Origin: Hoylesella buccalis ATCC 35310
GTDB lineage: Bacteria; Bacteroidota; Bacteroidia; Bacteroidales; Bacteroidaceae
Direction: 5' to 3'
DNA length: 47,274 bases
Assembly: GCF_000177075.1 (NCBI RefSeq)
Contig: NZ_ADEG01000111.1
Location: 1-47,274, forward strand
Under the pieces are notes generated by a model. That model was not told the origin of the DNA. It made no database searches and was given only the letters and a program-made list of their open reading frames with translations. Positions 7,659 to 16,024 of this stretch are shown in pieces. The translations under genes were made by a program, and so were the position numbers. The stretch's first letter is position 1. Every line of letters begins with the position of its first letter.

Positions 7659-7814
7659 ATGAAGAGAACATTTCAGCCACACAACAGAAGAAGGGTGAAC
7701 AAACACGGATTCCGTGAGAGAATGGCAACAAAGAATGGTCGTCGCGTACTGGCTTCGCGTCGTGCTCATGGCCGCAAGAAATTAACCGTTTCTGACGAAC
7801 ATCACGGCAAATAA
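7659..7814 (+). CDS. rpmH: 50S ribosomal protein L34
   Basis: This 51-residue, very basic protein starts [20 protein letters not shown] and continues [20 protein letters not shown], the nearly invariant L34 sequence. It sits on 23S rRNA in the large subunit. The short C-terminal extension [10 protein letters not shown] is modest. The gene is preceded by a perfect promoter and followed by a strong terminator, so it is a single-gene unit, divergent from efp. In many bacteria rpmH sits beside rnpA and dnaA; here those neighbours are absent. Confidence 0.97.
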   Translation: MKRTFQPHNRRRVNKHGFRERMATKNGRRVLASRRAHGRKKLTVSDEHHGK

Positions 7815-7842
7815 GCAAGCATAGCTTATCGGGCGTGACGCC

Positions 7843-7878
7843 AAAAAGCAGCAAAGAATTAGGTCTTTGCTGCTTTTT
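7843..7878 (+). terminator. intrinsic terminator after rpmH
   Basis: A perfect 14-base stem, AAAAAGCAGCAAAG at 7843-7856 with its complement at 7865-7878, ends in TTTTTG. It lies 28 bases after the rpmH stop and could work in both directions. Confidence 0.9.
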
Positions 7879-7970
7879 GCATCTTTCACGGCTACGGTGT
7901 CGGCAGTTAACCCACACTCAACGCACCAGCGACAACAGTTAACCAGCGCTGAAAAAACAAGAACTTTTAT

Positions 7971-8001
7971 TTTGTATTATCTGCGAATTGACCTATCTTT
8001 G
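7971..8001 (+). promoter_or_regulatory. upstream promoter P1 of the PASTA-ddl operon
   Basis: TTTG at 7971-7974, 19 bases, then TATCTTTG at 7994-8001: a perfect consensus match. It sits in a repeat whose second copy carries promoter P2 132 bases downstream. Confidence 0.7.
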
Positions 8002-8139
8002 CATAAAACAGGCAGCGCCTCGGCAATTGCAAACAAGCTTGACTGCGCTCGGCTTGCGCTGTTTTTGCAAAAGACAGGCTGCGCCTAAGCATAGTAAACA
8101 AATTTGCTTTTTGTGCAATTTGCACTATCTTTGCATAAA
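7993..8139. repeat. promoter-bearing dispersed-type repeat
   Basis: CTATCTTTGCATAAA occurs at 7993-8007 and again at 8125-8139. ACAGGCAGCGCCT at 8008-8020 recurs with one change at 8074-8086, each time followed by a related stretch containing AAACAA. Between them lies G/C-rich sequence with partial dyads such as AAGCTTG and GCGCTCGGCTTGCGC. No reading frame here looks real. Confidence 0.65.
8103..8133 (+). promoter_or_regulatory. downstream promoter P2 of the PASTA-ddl operon
   Basis: TTTG at 8103-8106, 19 bases, then TATCTTTG at 8126-8133: again a perfect match. The predicted start lies about 55 bases before the PASTA gene ATG. Confidence 0.8.
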
Positions 8140-8193
8140 GATAAGCTGTCATGAATTTGGCCATGCTACATCAACAAGCCATCAAGAAAGGGA

Positions 8194-9003
8194 ATGAAAT
8201 CATCTGAATTTTTCAATAAATTTAAGAGCTTTTACCTGTGGGGGAACCTCCTGGGCATGGCCGTCGCTATTGTTTTGGTTTGTCTTGGTGTGCGGTATGG
8301 CCTCGACATCTACACACATCACGGTGAATCGATTGCCATTCCCGACGTGAAGCGAAAATCTTTCAAGGAAGCAGAGAAAATATTAAGTCAGTTAGGCTTT
8401 AAGGCTGTGGTGAGTGATACAGGATATGTGAAGACAATACCCCCCGACTGCGTGTTGGAACAAACGCCCGCAGCTGGCGACAAGGTGAAGACTGGGCGCA
8501 TCATCTACCTCACCATCAACGCCTCTAAATCACCAACCATCACCCTGCCCGACGTTATTGACAACAGCTCGCTGCGTGAAGCTATGGCCAAACTCACCGC
8601 TATGGGTTTCAAAGTGGGCACACCTCAATTCATTCCAGGCGAGAAAGACTGGGTATACGGCATTCTGGTTCGAGGGAAACATGTGGTGACAGGCGACAGG
8701 ATTTCCATCGAAGACACGGTGATTATCCAAGCGGGAAACGGCATGCGCGACTCCACTGACGTGATTGACTATGTAGATCCGATTTATCCTGAATATGACC
8801 CAAGCGAAGAGGATGACGTTGATGGATTTGAAGAAGTGACGGGACCAGTGACGGAAACGGAGGAAACAACAACTCATCCACAAGAGGTCAAGCCCATCAA
8901 CCCAAGCAAAACGGAACCCACCGTGCCACAGAAGAAAGAACCGACGGCACCCAGGAAGACCGAACCGACCACGCCTAAATCACCCAAATCCACTCCAAAA
9001 TAA
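8194..9003 (+). CDS. membrane-anchored PASTA-domain protein
   Basis: The 269-residue protein has one transmembrane segment near residues 17-38 (LLGMAVAIVLVCLGV) and then two PASTA repeats. The first runs from about 47 to 112 (IPDVKRKSFKEAEKILSQLG) and the second from about 115 to 185 (LPDVIDNSSLREAMAKLTAM). An acidic stretch and a Pro/Thr/Lys-rich tail from about 225 follow. PASTA domains bind peptidoglycan or muropeptides in other proteins. There is no kinase or penicillin-binding domain, so this is a stand-alone PASTA protein, probably periplasmic and cell-wall directed. It is the first gene of an operon with rluD and ddl, which fits a wall-related role. The start at 8194 is preceded by AAGAAAGGG. 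Confidence 0.9.
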   Translation: MKSSEFFNKFKSFYLWGNLLGMAVAIVLVCLGVRYGLDIYTHHGESIAIPDVKRKSFKEAEKILSQLGFKAVVSDTGYVKTIPPDCVLEQTPAAGDKVKTGRIIYLTINASKSPTITLPDVIDNSSLREAMAKLTAMGFKVGTPQFIPGEKDWVYGILVRGKHVVTGDRISIEDTVIIQAGNGMRDSTDVIDYVDPIYPEYDPSEEDDVDGFEEVTGPVTETEETTTHPQEVKPINPSKTEPTVPQKKEPTAPRKTEPTTPKSPKSTPK

Positions 9004-9009
9004 GAATAG

Positions 9010-10077
9010 ATGGCCGAAGAAGCACAGGACATGACGTTGTTGGAAGACGATGAGGAACAGCAACTTTATGAGCATTTCCGCATCGTTGTAGACAAAGGAC
9101 AGGAGCCTTTGCGGGTGGACAAATACATGTTTGAACGCCTGAAACACTCCAGTCGCAACCGTATTCAAAAAGCCGCGGACGCCGGATTCGTGCATGTAAA
9201 CGACCAACCCGTAAAGAGCAACTACAAAGTTCGCCCGTTAGATGTCATCACCTTGATGCTGGATGCGCCGCAACACGACCATACCATTGAGGCCGAAGAC
9301 ATTCCCTTGGACATCGTGTATGAAGATTCCGACCTCATGGTGGTTAACAAAGCGCCCGGCATGGTGGTGCATCCAGGTGCCGGAAACTTTCACGGAACAC
9401 TGATTAACGCCGTGGCTTGGCACCTGAAAGATTTGACTTCGTTTGATGCCAACGACCCCGCAGTGGGGCTTGTTCATCGCATCGACAAAGACACCAGCGG
9501 ACTGTTGGTCATCGCCAAGACACCTGTTGCCAAGACAAAGCTTGGACTTCAGTTCTTCAACAAGACCACTCACCGTAGCTACAACGCCTTGGTGTGGGGC
9601 AACTTCAACGAGGAGGAAGGGCGTATAGAGGGCAACATCGGGCGAGACCCAAGAGACAGGTTGCGCATGAACGTGTTTCCACCCGACAGTGAGATAGGCA
9701 AAAGCGCCGTTACACATTATCGCATACTCGAGCGTTTCGGCTATGTAACGCTCGTGGAATGTATCCTGGAAACGGGAAGAACGCATCAGATACGCGCCCA
9801 CATGAAGCACATTGGACACCCGCTGTTTGGCGATGAGCGATATGGAGGTACCGAAATTCTGCGCGGACAACGCAGCTCAACCTACAAAGCATTCATTCAA
9901 AACTGCTTCAAAGTGTGCAACCGACAAGCCTTGCACGCCAAAACATTGGGATTTGTACACCCCACAACAGGCCGACAGATGGACTTCACCTCCGACTTGC
10001 CCAACGACATGCAGCAACTTCTCGACAAGTGGAGCACCTATGTTCACGGCACTAACAACGATACTTTTGAAGAATAA
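9010..10077 (+). CDS. rluD: RluD-type 23S rRNA pseudouridine synthase
   Basis: The 355-residue protein has an N-terminal S4 RNA-binding domain at about residues 34-95 (RVDKYMFERLKHSSRNRIQ). A RluA-family catalytic domain follows. The catalytic aspartate is D159 in GLVHRIDKDTSGLLV. The block GRTHQIRAHMKHIGHPLFGD is also typical. Such enzymes convert uridines of helix 69 in 23S rRNA to pseudouridine. RluD is the closest call by domain layout, but RluC/RluA-like targets cannot be ruled out. It starts six bases after the PASTA gene stop and runs into ddl with a 19-base gap, a clear operon. An acidic N-terminal leader of about 25 residues precedes the S4 domain. Confidence 0.92.
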   Translation: MAEEAQDMTLLEDDEEQQLYEHFRIVVDKGQEPLRVDKYMFERLKHSSRNRIQKAADAGFVHVNDQPVKSNYKVRPLDVITLMLDAPQHDHTIEAEDIPLDIVYEDSDLMVVNKAPGMVVHPGAGNFHGTLINAVAWHLKDLTSFDANDPAVGLVHRIDKDTSGLLVIAKTPVAKTKLGLQFFNKTTHRSYNALVWGNFNEEEGRIEGNIGRDPRDRLRMNVFPPDSEIGKSAVTHYRILERFGYVTLVECILETGRTHQIRAHMKHIGHPLFGDERYGGTEILRGQRSSTYKAFIQNCFKVCNRQALHAKTLGFVHPTTGRQMDFTSDLPNDMQQLLDKWSTYVHGTNNDTFEE

Positions 10078-10096
10078 ACAAAAATATACATCATCT

Positions 10097-11098
10097 ATGA
10101 ATGATCTGAAACGTAACATTGCCATCGTTTGCGGTGGCGATTCATCAGAATACGACGTATCCATACGTTCGGCACAAGGCCTCTATTCGTTTTTTGACAA
10201 AGAGCGATACAATGTCTACATCGTCACCATCAAGGGACAAGACTGGAACGTTTGCTTTGACAACGGCGACACAGCCAGCATCGATAAAAACGACTTCTCG
10301 TTCGTTAAAGAAGGCGAAGCCGTGCTTTTCGACTACGCCTACATCACCATTCACGGCACTCCAGGTGAGAATGGCATCATGCAAGGCTACTTTGAGCTGT
10401 TGCACATACCCTACTCTACCAGCGGTGTGTTGGTGGAAGCAATGACCTTCAACAAGTACGTTCTGAACAACTACCTCGCTGCATTCGGCGTCAAAGTGGC
10501 CAAAAGTATGTTGGTGAAACGTGGGGAAGAGGACAAACTCTGCGAGCAGGAGGTGCAAGATGTCCTTGGCATGCCCTGCTTTGTCAAGCCTGTTGCTGAC
10601 GGTTCGAGCTTCGGAGTGACCAAAGTGAAGAACACAGACCAGCTGGCTCCGGCCTTGCGCAGGGCCTTCATGGAGAGCGACACGGCCATGATTGAGCATT
10701 TCATGGATGGAACCGAACTGTCCATTGGCTGCTACAAGACCCGCGAGAAGAGCGTAGTGTTCCCCGCAACAGAGGTGGTGAGCAGCAACGAATTCTTCGA
10801 CTACGATGCCAAATACAACGGTCAGGTGCAGGAAATAACACCTGCCCGCATCTCTGAACAAACGGCCAAGGAGGTTGCTGAGCAAACAAGTAGGATTTAT
10901 GACATCCTACAATGCAACGGCATCATCCGCATTGACTACATCATCACCAAAGACGAAGCGGGCCAAGACGTGGTGAACATGCTCGAGGTGAACACCACTC
11001 CGGGCATGACACCAACCAGCTTTATTCCACAACAGGTACGCGCAGCAGGCCTGAACATCACCGACGTGCTGACCGAAATCGTAGAAAACCAATTCTAA
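10097..11098 (+). CDS. ddl: D-alanine--D-alanine ligase
   Basis: Ddl joins two D-alanines with ATP for peptidoglycan precursor synthesis in the cytosol. The protein is 333 residues from the start at 10097 (MNDLKRNIAIVCGGDSSEYD). The longer open frame back to 9812 overlaps rluD and has no Ddl sequence. The glycine-rich N-terminus, the ATP-grasp loop FVKPVADGSSFGVTKVK and the C-terminal EVNTTPGMTPTS metal/phosphate block are intact. It lies between rluD and an acyltransferase gene with gaps of 19 and 9 bases. Confidence 0.96.
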   Translation: MNDLKRNIAIVCGGDSSEYDVSIRSAQGLYSFFDKERYNVYIVTIKGQDWNVCFDNGDTASIDKNDFSFVKEGEAVLFDYAYITIHGTPGENGIMQGYFELLHIPYSTSGVLVEAMTFNKYVLNNYLAAFGVKVAKSMLVKRGEEDKLCEQEVQDVLGMPCFVKPVADGSSFGVTKVKNTDQLAPALRRAFMESDTAMIEHFMDGTELSIGCYKTREKSVVFPATEVVSSNEFFDYDAKYNGQVQEITPARISEQTAKEVAEQTSRIYDILQCNGIIRIDYIITKDEAGQDVVNMLEVNTTPGMTPTSFIPQQVRAAGLNITDVLTEIVENQF

Positions 11099-11107
11099 CT
11101 CCCCATC

Positions 11108-12256
11108 ATGCATATCCCATCCGAATTCGACTCCATCCGTCCTTTCGAGCCCGAAGAGCTGCCGAAAGTGTTTGATCGACTGTTGGCCGACCCACAGTTT
11201 CAGCAGGTGTTGGCCTATCTTTATCCCAACGTGCCAACGGATGCAATTGCCCAACGGCTGCATGCCTGCAAGACGAACGTTGACTTTCAGAAGGCTTTCT
11301 GCTATGAATTCTTGCAGAAGCTGTTGGCGCAGAAAGCCAAGAGTTGTGACATGGATGCCACGGCCATCAGCAATGAGCGCAACTACACGTTCATCAGCAA
11401 CCACCGTGACATTGTTCTCGATTCGGGACTGTTGGCAAAACTGCTGATAGATCACAACTTTCCGACCACCTGCGAGATTGCCATTGGCGACAATCTGCTA
11501 TCGCTGCCATGGGTCAAAGACCTGGTGCGGGTCAACAAGGCCTTCATCGTTGAGCGCAGTGTGTCGTTCCGAGAGATGCTCGCCACCAGCAAACGGCTCT
11601 CCGCATACATGCACTTCGCCATTGGAGAGAAGAAAGAAAACATCTGGATAGCACAGCGAGAGGGACGTGCGAAGGATTCTGACGACCGCACGGCAGAAAG
11701 CATATTGAAGATGATGGCCATGGGTGGAGAGGGCAACATCATCGACCGACTGCAACAACTGCATCTGGTTCCGCTGGCCATCTCGTACGAATACGACCCC
11801 TGCGACTACCTCAAAGCAGCCGAGTTCCAACTGAAGCGCGACAACCCCGGATGGAAGAAAGGACCGCAAGACGACATCGTGAGCATGCAAACGGGCATCA
11901 TGGGCTACAAGGGGCACATCCACTATCACTGTGCACCCTGCATTGACGATTACCTCAGCACGCTGGATGCCAACATGCCAAAGGCCGATTTGTACCGCAT
12001 GATAGCCGCACACATCGACCAAGAGATACACCGTAACTACCGCATCTATCCCAATAACTACGTCGCCTACGACCTGTTGGAAGGGAACAACGCCGCATCG
12101 AGCCACTACACCCCGCAAGACAAAGCAACATTTGAGCAATACTTGTCGGACCAACTCGCCAAGATAGATATCCCCAACAAGGATGAAGCCTACCTGAGAG
12201 AGCGCATGCTGACGATGTATGCTAATCCCCTGAAAAACCATTTGGCCGCATGTTGA
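11108..12256 (+). CDS. acyltransferase of the glycerol-phosphate type
   Basis: The 382-residue protein contains NHRDIVLDSGLLAKLL near residues 98-113, which resembles the acyl-acceptor His/Asp motif. The spacing here is H-x5-D, or H-x-D, rather than the classical H-x4-D. VERSVSFREML then fits the second conserved block. A later half of about 180 residues is specific to this Bacteroidetes family. No membrane segment is obvious, so it is likely peripheral to the inner membrane. It could make phosphatidic acid or acylate another lipid. Its stop overlaps the next gene by seven bases (ATGTTGA), so translation is likely coupled. Confidence 0.75.
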   Translation: MHIPSEFDSIRPFEPEELPKVFDRLLADPQFQQVLAYLYPNVPTDAIAQRLHACKTNVDFQKAFCYEFLQKLLAQKAKSCDMDATAISNERNYTFISNHRDIVLDSGLLAKLLIDHNFPTTCEIAIGDNLLSLPWVKDLVRVNKAFIVERSVSFREMLATSKRLSAYMHFAIGEKKENIWIAQREGRAKDSDDRTAESILKMMAMGGEGNIIDRLQQLHLVPLAISYEYDPCDYLKAAEFQLKRDNPGWKKGPQDDIVSMQTGIMGYKGHIHYHCAPCIDDYLSTLDANMPKADLYRMIAAHIDQEIHRNYRIYPNNYVAYDLLEGNNAASSHYTPQDKATFEQYLSDQLAKIDIPNKDEAYLRERMLTMYANPLKNHLAAC

Positions 12257-12903
12257 GATTCTCCGTCCTTGCCTTGAGCGTTGTAAGTCTGTTAGCAGCC
12301 TGCACCATCGACCCCTACGAGGCAGGCGACGGACAGTACTCGTACCTCAAGGCCGAGATGGCAGACATGCACACCGCAGCCAAATGCAAGATAGATTACG
12401 CCGTGACGGACACCGATGAGAAGCTCACATTCAGTCCTCCCTTCAGCTGTCATTGGGCCACCACACCCGACAGTACCTACCGAGCCATGCTCTATTATAA
12501 AAAATCACCTGACAAAACGGAAGGTAACACATGCGTCAAGGTGTGGGTGTTGCACCCAATGAAGCCATCAAAAAACACCCCCACCGATCCCGTGAAGCTG
12601 CAAAGCAGCTGGCTAAGCCAAAACAAGAAGTACATCAACCTGCGGTTAGGCGTGATGTCTGGAAAGCCCAATGACGAGAAACAGAAGCAAAAAATTGGCA
12701 TCGTGCTCAACAAGCAAGTGACACACACCAATGGCAAGAAGGCCATTGACCTACAGCTGTTGCACAACCGCAACCAGGTTCCTTCCTATTACACCAACAT
12801 CCTTTACATCAGCATCCCCACGGCTTCCTACAAATCTGGCGATTCCATCCGCCTTAAAGTAAACACCTACCAGGGCATGGTGGAGAAAACATTTGTTTTG
12901 TAG
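12250..12903 (+). CDS. NigD-like lipoprotein
   Basis: The 217-residue protein begins with a lipoprotein signal, MLRFSVLALSVVSLLAACTI, with the lipobox cysteine at about residue 18. The body is beta-rich. It resembles the NigD-like pattern of a small N-terminal OB-type part followed by a beta-sandwich with KYINLRLGV, LQLLHNRNQVP and YISIPTASY. Function of this family is unknown. It is the last gene of the PASTA-rluD-ddl operon and overlaps the acyltransferase. The family call is by resemblance only. Confidence 0.7.
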   Translation: MLRFSVLALSVVSLLAACTIDPYEAGDGQYSYLKAEMADMHTAAKCKIDYAVTDTDEKLTFSPPFSCHWATTPDSTYRAMLYYKKSPDKTEGNTCVKVWVLHPMKPSKNTPTDPVKLQSSWLSQNKKYINLRLGVMSGKPNDEKQKQKIGIVLNKQVTHTNGKKAIDLQLLHNRNQVPSYYTNILYISIPTASYKSGDSIRLKVNTYQGMVEKTFVL

Positions 12904-13102
12904 GCTGTCAATGCACCTTCTTTTCAACGTAATTATAACCACTACCGCCTATCAAAGGCTTGCGGTTTTCATACATTATTTCCCCAAAATCTCATTGTCA
13001 GCCGCGAAAAGCGAACAGCCCCTTACATTCAGTCCAAGTCCGCATAGTTTCTTGTCTGGCTTGCTTTATTGTCTGCTTTACCATAATATATAGGCTATAA
13101 AC

Positions 13103-13150
13103 AGCGTTTCCTACACCCCCTATATACGGTATAATCATGTAAGAAACGCT
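13103..13150. terminator. hairpin between convergent units
   Basis: AGCGTTTCCTAC at 13103-13114 pairs with GTAAGAAACGCT at 13139-13150 with one mismatch, and T-rich stretches lie on both sides. It is placed to end both the plus-strand operon and the minus-strand barrel gene. The rest of 12904-13159 shows nothing else. Confidence 0.6.
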
Positions 13151-13159
13151 TTATTCTCT

Positions 13160-15253
13160 TTAGTGCCCCATGCGTGAGGTATCAACTTCCTTAACTTTCT
13201 TTTCCTTGTAACCACCGAACTTATAGACAACTGCAAAAGTAACGGTAGACCAACTGTTGTTGATCTTCATACGATAGTCTTGGTTGCCTTGTACGGAACG
13301 AGTGTCGTATTTGTAGTTGAAGATGTTGTTGCCATTGAGGCGCAGCCCCCATTTTCCATCGTTTGACGACCATTGCAGTTTGGCATTCATTCGGAAGATG
13401 GGACTGATGTCATAAACTCCCTGTATTGCCTTTGACTGAAAGAAAGGATTCAGAATAAGACGCAAGTCCTGTGTTTTGCAAAGTTTTACCGATGCAGTAC
13501 CTCCAAATATAGCAGAAAGTTTCTTTCGATTGAATGGCAAGTCGAAGAAATGGCTGCTCTTCTCGTGCTTGTAGGTTCCTACGGCAAACACGTTTCCGTT
13601 GAACCATTTGCCCGCACTGAAGATGGCAGAGGCCTGTAGTCCGAAGTTATTTGAATAATCGAAGTTGGTTTCCTTCATGATGACAGCCACTCGGTCTGCT
13701 GTCTGATAAGGCAACTGCACGAAATAATCTGGCTTCAGACTTGCGAAAGCCATCAGCGTATAACGTCTCTTGATCTGCCACATCAGGTTGACATTATAAT
13801 AGGAGTATGGTTTCAAATCGGGATTGCCATGTACCTCTGTGTAGGTGGATGAGTAAAACACATTGCTCATGGTTGACCAATAGCTCGGAAACACTGAATT
13901 GGAATTGAAGGAGAGATTGAGCAAATGGTTGTCGTTGATGCTCCACAAAGCATTGAGCGTAGGATAGATGCGCCATTTATCCCACATCGGGGAGTGGTAT
14001 TGCTCGGCAGCAACGGAAGCCTCAAGACTGATTGCCTTGTTGACCTGCTTGCTGAAACCTGCATACATGTTCCATATCCGCTCATTGATGTCAACACTAC
14101 TGGTCGCATCGGGTAAAATGTTTCCCTTCTTATCGAGGGTGTTCTGATAGCTCTTGTTGCTCGCAAACTGTCCTTGCACGCCATACGACAATCCCCATCC
14201 ATGTGACAATGAATGGGTTTGGTCTGCCGTAAACATCCATTTATTGATGGTCTGCTCACTGCTACTCGTCAGGTTGCGTTCTGTTTCAGTCGTATTTTCA
14301 TCCACCTGCAACGTGCCGTCAAGCCATTGTTGCTGCGGCGTGCGATAGTAAGTGTACGAGCCGCTAAGGATAAGTCCGAAAGGAAGTGAGTAGTTGACAT
14401 CCACATTGTGCAGATACTCATGACTATCATGGTGCGTTCTGCCTACACTCAAACCAGTCGTTTGGATGTTGGAGCTGGCCTTTTCCCAATTTCCGGTATA
14501 GGCAATGTCGAGATGATGATTCTTGCTGAACGCATAATTCATACCCAATCGGTAGTCGTGTGTGATGCCAAACGACTTCTGCCAAGTTTCGTCATAATAG
14601 TTTACACGTTTGCTGCCCAAAGGATGATTGGCTATGCGTGAAGACTCACTGTATGAATTGCCGTTAACGTATTGATATTGCGCATCCAGTCCAAACTTGC
14701 CTCTTTGCATGGAAAGGTAAAGATTGCCAAAGCCAGTTGAATATTTGCTTTGCTGCAATCCGCCAACCATCTGTCCCGACAACTGATTGGTGCCAGCATA
14801 ATCTTTCGTAACAATGTTGATAGCCATGCCACGAACATGATAGCGAGCTGGGGCAGACAACATCACCTCGGCCTTTGCCAACTGTGCGGCAGGCATCGCT
14901 TTCAGTCTGTCTGCCAGCTGTTCTTGCGTCAACGTAGTGGCTTGTCCATTGACAATCAGCGTCACCGCATTGCCCAAGAGGGAGATACTACCAGTGGCAT
15001 CGCTGACACCGGGAATGCGTGTGAGAGCCCCATAAGCGTTGTCGGCAGGCAACTGCTTCAACAGCAGCGGCATATTGTACAATAGCATGCCACGCTCAGC
15101 CTTGACGATGGGGCGCGAGCCCTTTACCATTACTTCAGGAAGATTGTGCATCATGGATTCCATGGTGAGTGAATCCTTTGAACTTTGCACTTGTGCGTGA
15201 ATGGATAAGGTGGATGCCAAGATACATCCCAAGAAAAACATTCTACATCTCAT
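13160..15253 (-). CDS. TonB-dependent-receptor-like outer-membrane beta-barrel protein
   Basis: The open frame reaches 15325, but a -7 element at 15304-15311 places transcription start near 15297. I therefore take the start at 15253, giving 697 residues with a signal peptide (MRCRMFFLGCILASTLSIHA). A plug-like region covers about residues 30-150 (LPEVMVKGSRPIVK, GNAVTLIVNGQ, IDIVTKD-type INIVTKD). A large barrel of the OMP_b-brl_3 type follows. There is no N-terminal carboxypeptidase-like domain and no SusD partner, unlike the SusC gene nearby. Substrate is unknown. The C-terminus (KVKEVDTSRMGH) is polar and does not end in the usual aromatic residue. Confidence 0.85.
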   Translation of the reverse strand: MRCRMFFLGCILASTLSIHAQVQSSKDSLTMESMMHNLPEVMVKGSRPIVKAERGMLLYNMPLLLKQLPADNAYGALTRIPGVSDATGSISLLGNAVTLIVNGQATTLTQEQLADRLKAMPAAQLAKAEVMLSAPARYHVRGMAINIVTKDYAGTNQLSGQMVGGLQQSKYSTGFGNLYLSMQRGKFGLDAQYQYVNGNSYSESSRIANHPLGSKRVNYYDETWQKSFGITHDYRLGMNYAFSKNHHLDIAYTGNWEKASSNIQTTGLSVGRTHHDSHEYLHNVDVNYSLPFGLILSGSYTYYRTPQQQWLDGTLQVDENTTETERNLTSSSEQTINKWMFTADQTHSLSHGWGLSYGVQGQFASNKSYQNTLDKKGNILPDATSSVDINERIWNMYAGFSKQVNKAISLEASVAAEQYHSPMWDKWRIYPTLNALWSINDNHLLNLSFNSNSVFPSYWSTMSNVFYSSTYTEVHGNPDLKPYSYYNVNLMWQIKRRYTLMAFASLKPDYFVQLPYQTADRVAVIMKETNFDYSNNFGLQASAIFSAGKWFNGNVFAVGTYKHEKSSHFFDLPFNRKKLSAIFGGTASVKLCKTQDLRLILNPFFQSKAIQGVYDISPIFRMNAKLQWSSNDGKWGLRLNGNNIFNYKYDTRSVQGNQDYRMKINNSWSTVTFAVVYKFGGYKEKKVKEVDTSRMGH

Positions 15254-15303
15254 TTGCTGCTGATGTTGGTTGAGTTTGACTGATTCGACTAATGAATACA
15301 GCG

Positions 15304-15336
15304 CAAATTTATAAAATAAAATCATGAATCCCCAAA
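15304..15336 (-). promoter_or_regulatory. candidate promoter of the outer-membrane barrel gene
   Basis: The minus strand reads TTTG (15333-15336), 21 bases, TAAATTTG (15304-15311). The predicted start is about 45 bases before the chosen ATG at 15253. Confidence 0.55.
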
Positions 15337-15559
15337 AAACTTGTATATAAGTGGCAATGATAGCATTACCAACAGAAGCATCAAGGAAAAGGCACAGCGC
15401 TTTGGGGGGATAATCCTATGATGAAGAAAGAGGCCTTTCCATCGATTAGCAGTGCCGATGTTCGTTCTGTGAAAGAGAGTTGGCAAGGGAAATAGGCGTT
15501 TGGCAAGCACCTATAATTCGTTGACTATTTTTACCAAATTTCCCCCTAAAAACAGCCAT

Positions 15560-15900
15560 TCAAAACTTTCAATCTGGAAAAAATCAATAGGCTGGCAGGA
15601 GGTAAACAGGGAGTAATTGGGTCAAGAAATTCGGCTATTTACCATCAAAAGCATGCCTTAACCTGATTAAAGGTTTCACTTTGGCCTTTAATCTACAGGC
15701 TGTTGGCATGCTAAAGCATGCATATTGCTCGCTTAAAGCAATGCTTTTGTCTACAAAACGCATGAAGCATGAGAGCCAATTGTCAGTATAAACCCATAAA
15801 ACCCTATTTATCAAAGAGATACAAAAGCTGTTTATCCTTAGCGTATTTTCGGTCAGACGCAAGGTTGTTTGCAAATACGCCAAGCATGAAGAGGCACGTT
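15560..15900. repeat. non-coding dispersed element, copy A
   Basis: This segment of the 700-bp gap 15326-16024 is homologous to 38461-38805. A 22-base left landmark at 15570-15591 matches 38471-38492 with one change. GCGTATTTTC is at 15841-15850 and CATGAAGAGG at 15885-15894. Landmark spacing equals copy B to within two bases. The middle holds six 22-bp units (15648-15779). No reading frame is credible. Confidence 0.75.
15648..15779. repeat. 22-bp-period tandem repeat, six degenerate units
   Basis: Units start at 15648, 15670, 15692, 15714, 15736 and 15758. Most carry AAGCATGC or a relative at the same phase. Several units are partly self-complementary, for example GGCATGCTAAAGCATGC. The array forms the core of dispersed element copy A. 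Confidence 0.65.
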
Positions 15901-15967
15901 GTCAAGAAAAATATACATACGGACACGCATGATTCTCATTCTGTCAACGTGAACAAAGCGTAAACTT

Positions 15968-16000
15968 AAAAGGGGATACACCATTTGGCATATCCCCTTT
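15968..16000 (-). terminator. intrinsic terminator after ackA
   Basis: AAGGGGATA and its complement TATCCCCTT form a 9-10 bp stem with a 12-base loop, followed in the minus direction by TTTAAGTTTA. It begins 25 bases beyond the ackA stop. Confidence 0.8.
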
Positions 16001-16024
16001 GACTTGTTTTTATATCGAAGAAAG

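Noticed and set aside
7867..8197. Several 65-73 codon frames between rpmH and the PASTA gene
   Set aside because: They overlap the promoter-bearing repeat and show only translated repeat sequence.
9812..10096. N-terminal extension of ddl overlapping rluD
   Set aside because: It lacks Ddl sequence, lies in another frame of rluD, and the normal Ddl start is at 10097.
15326..15530. Short minus-strand frame of 62 codons upstream of the barrel gene
   Set aside because: No conserved features; it would start far upstream of the barrel promoter and has no promoter of its own.
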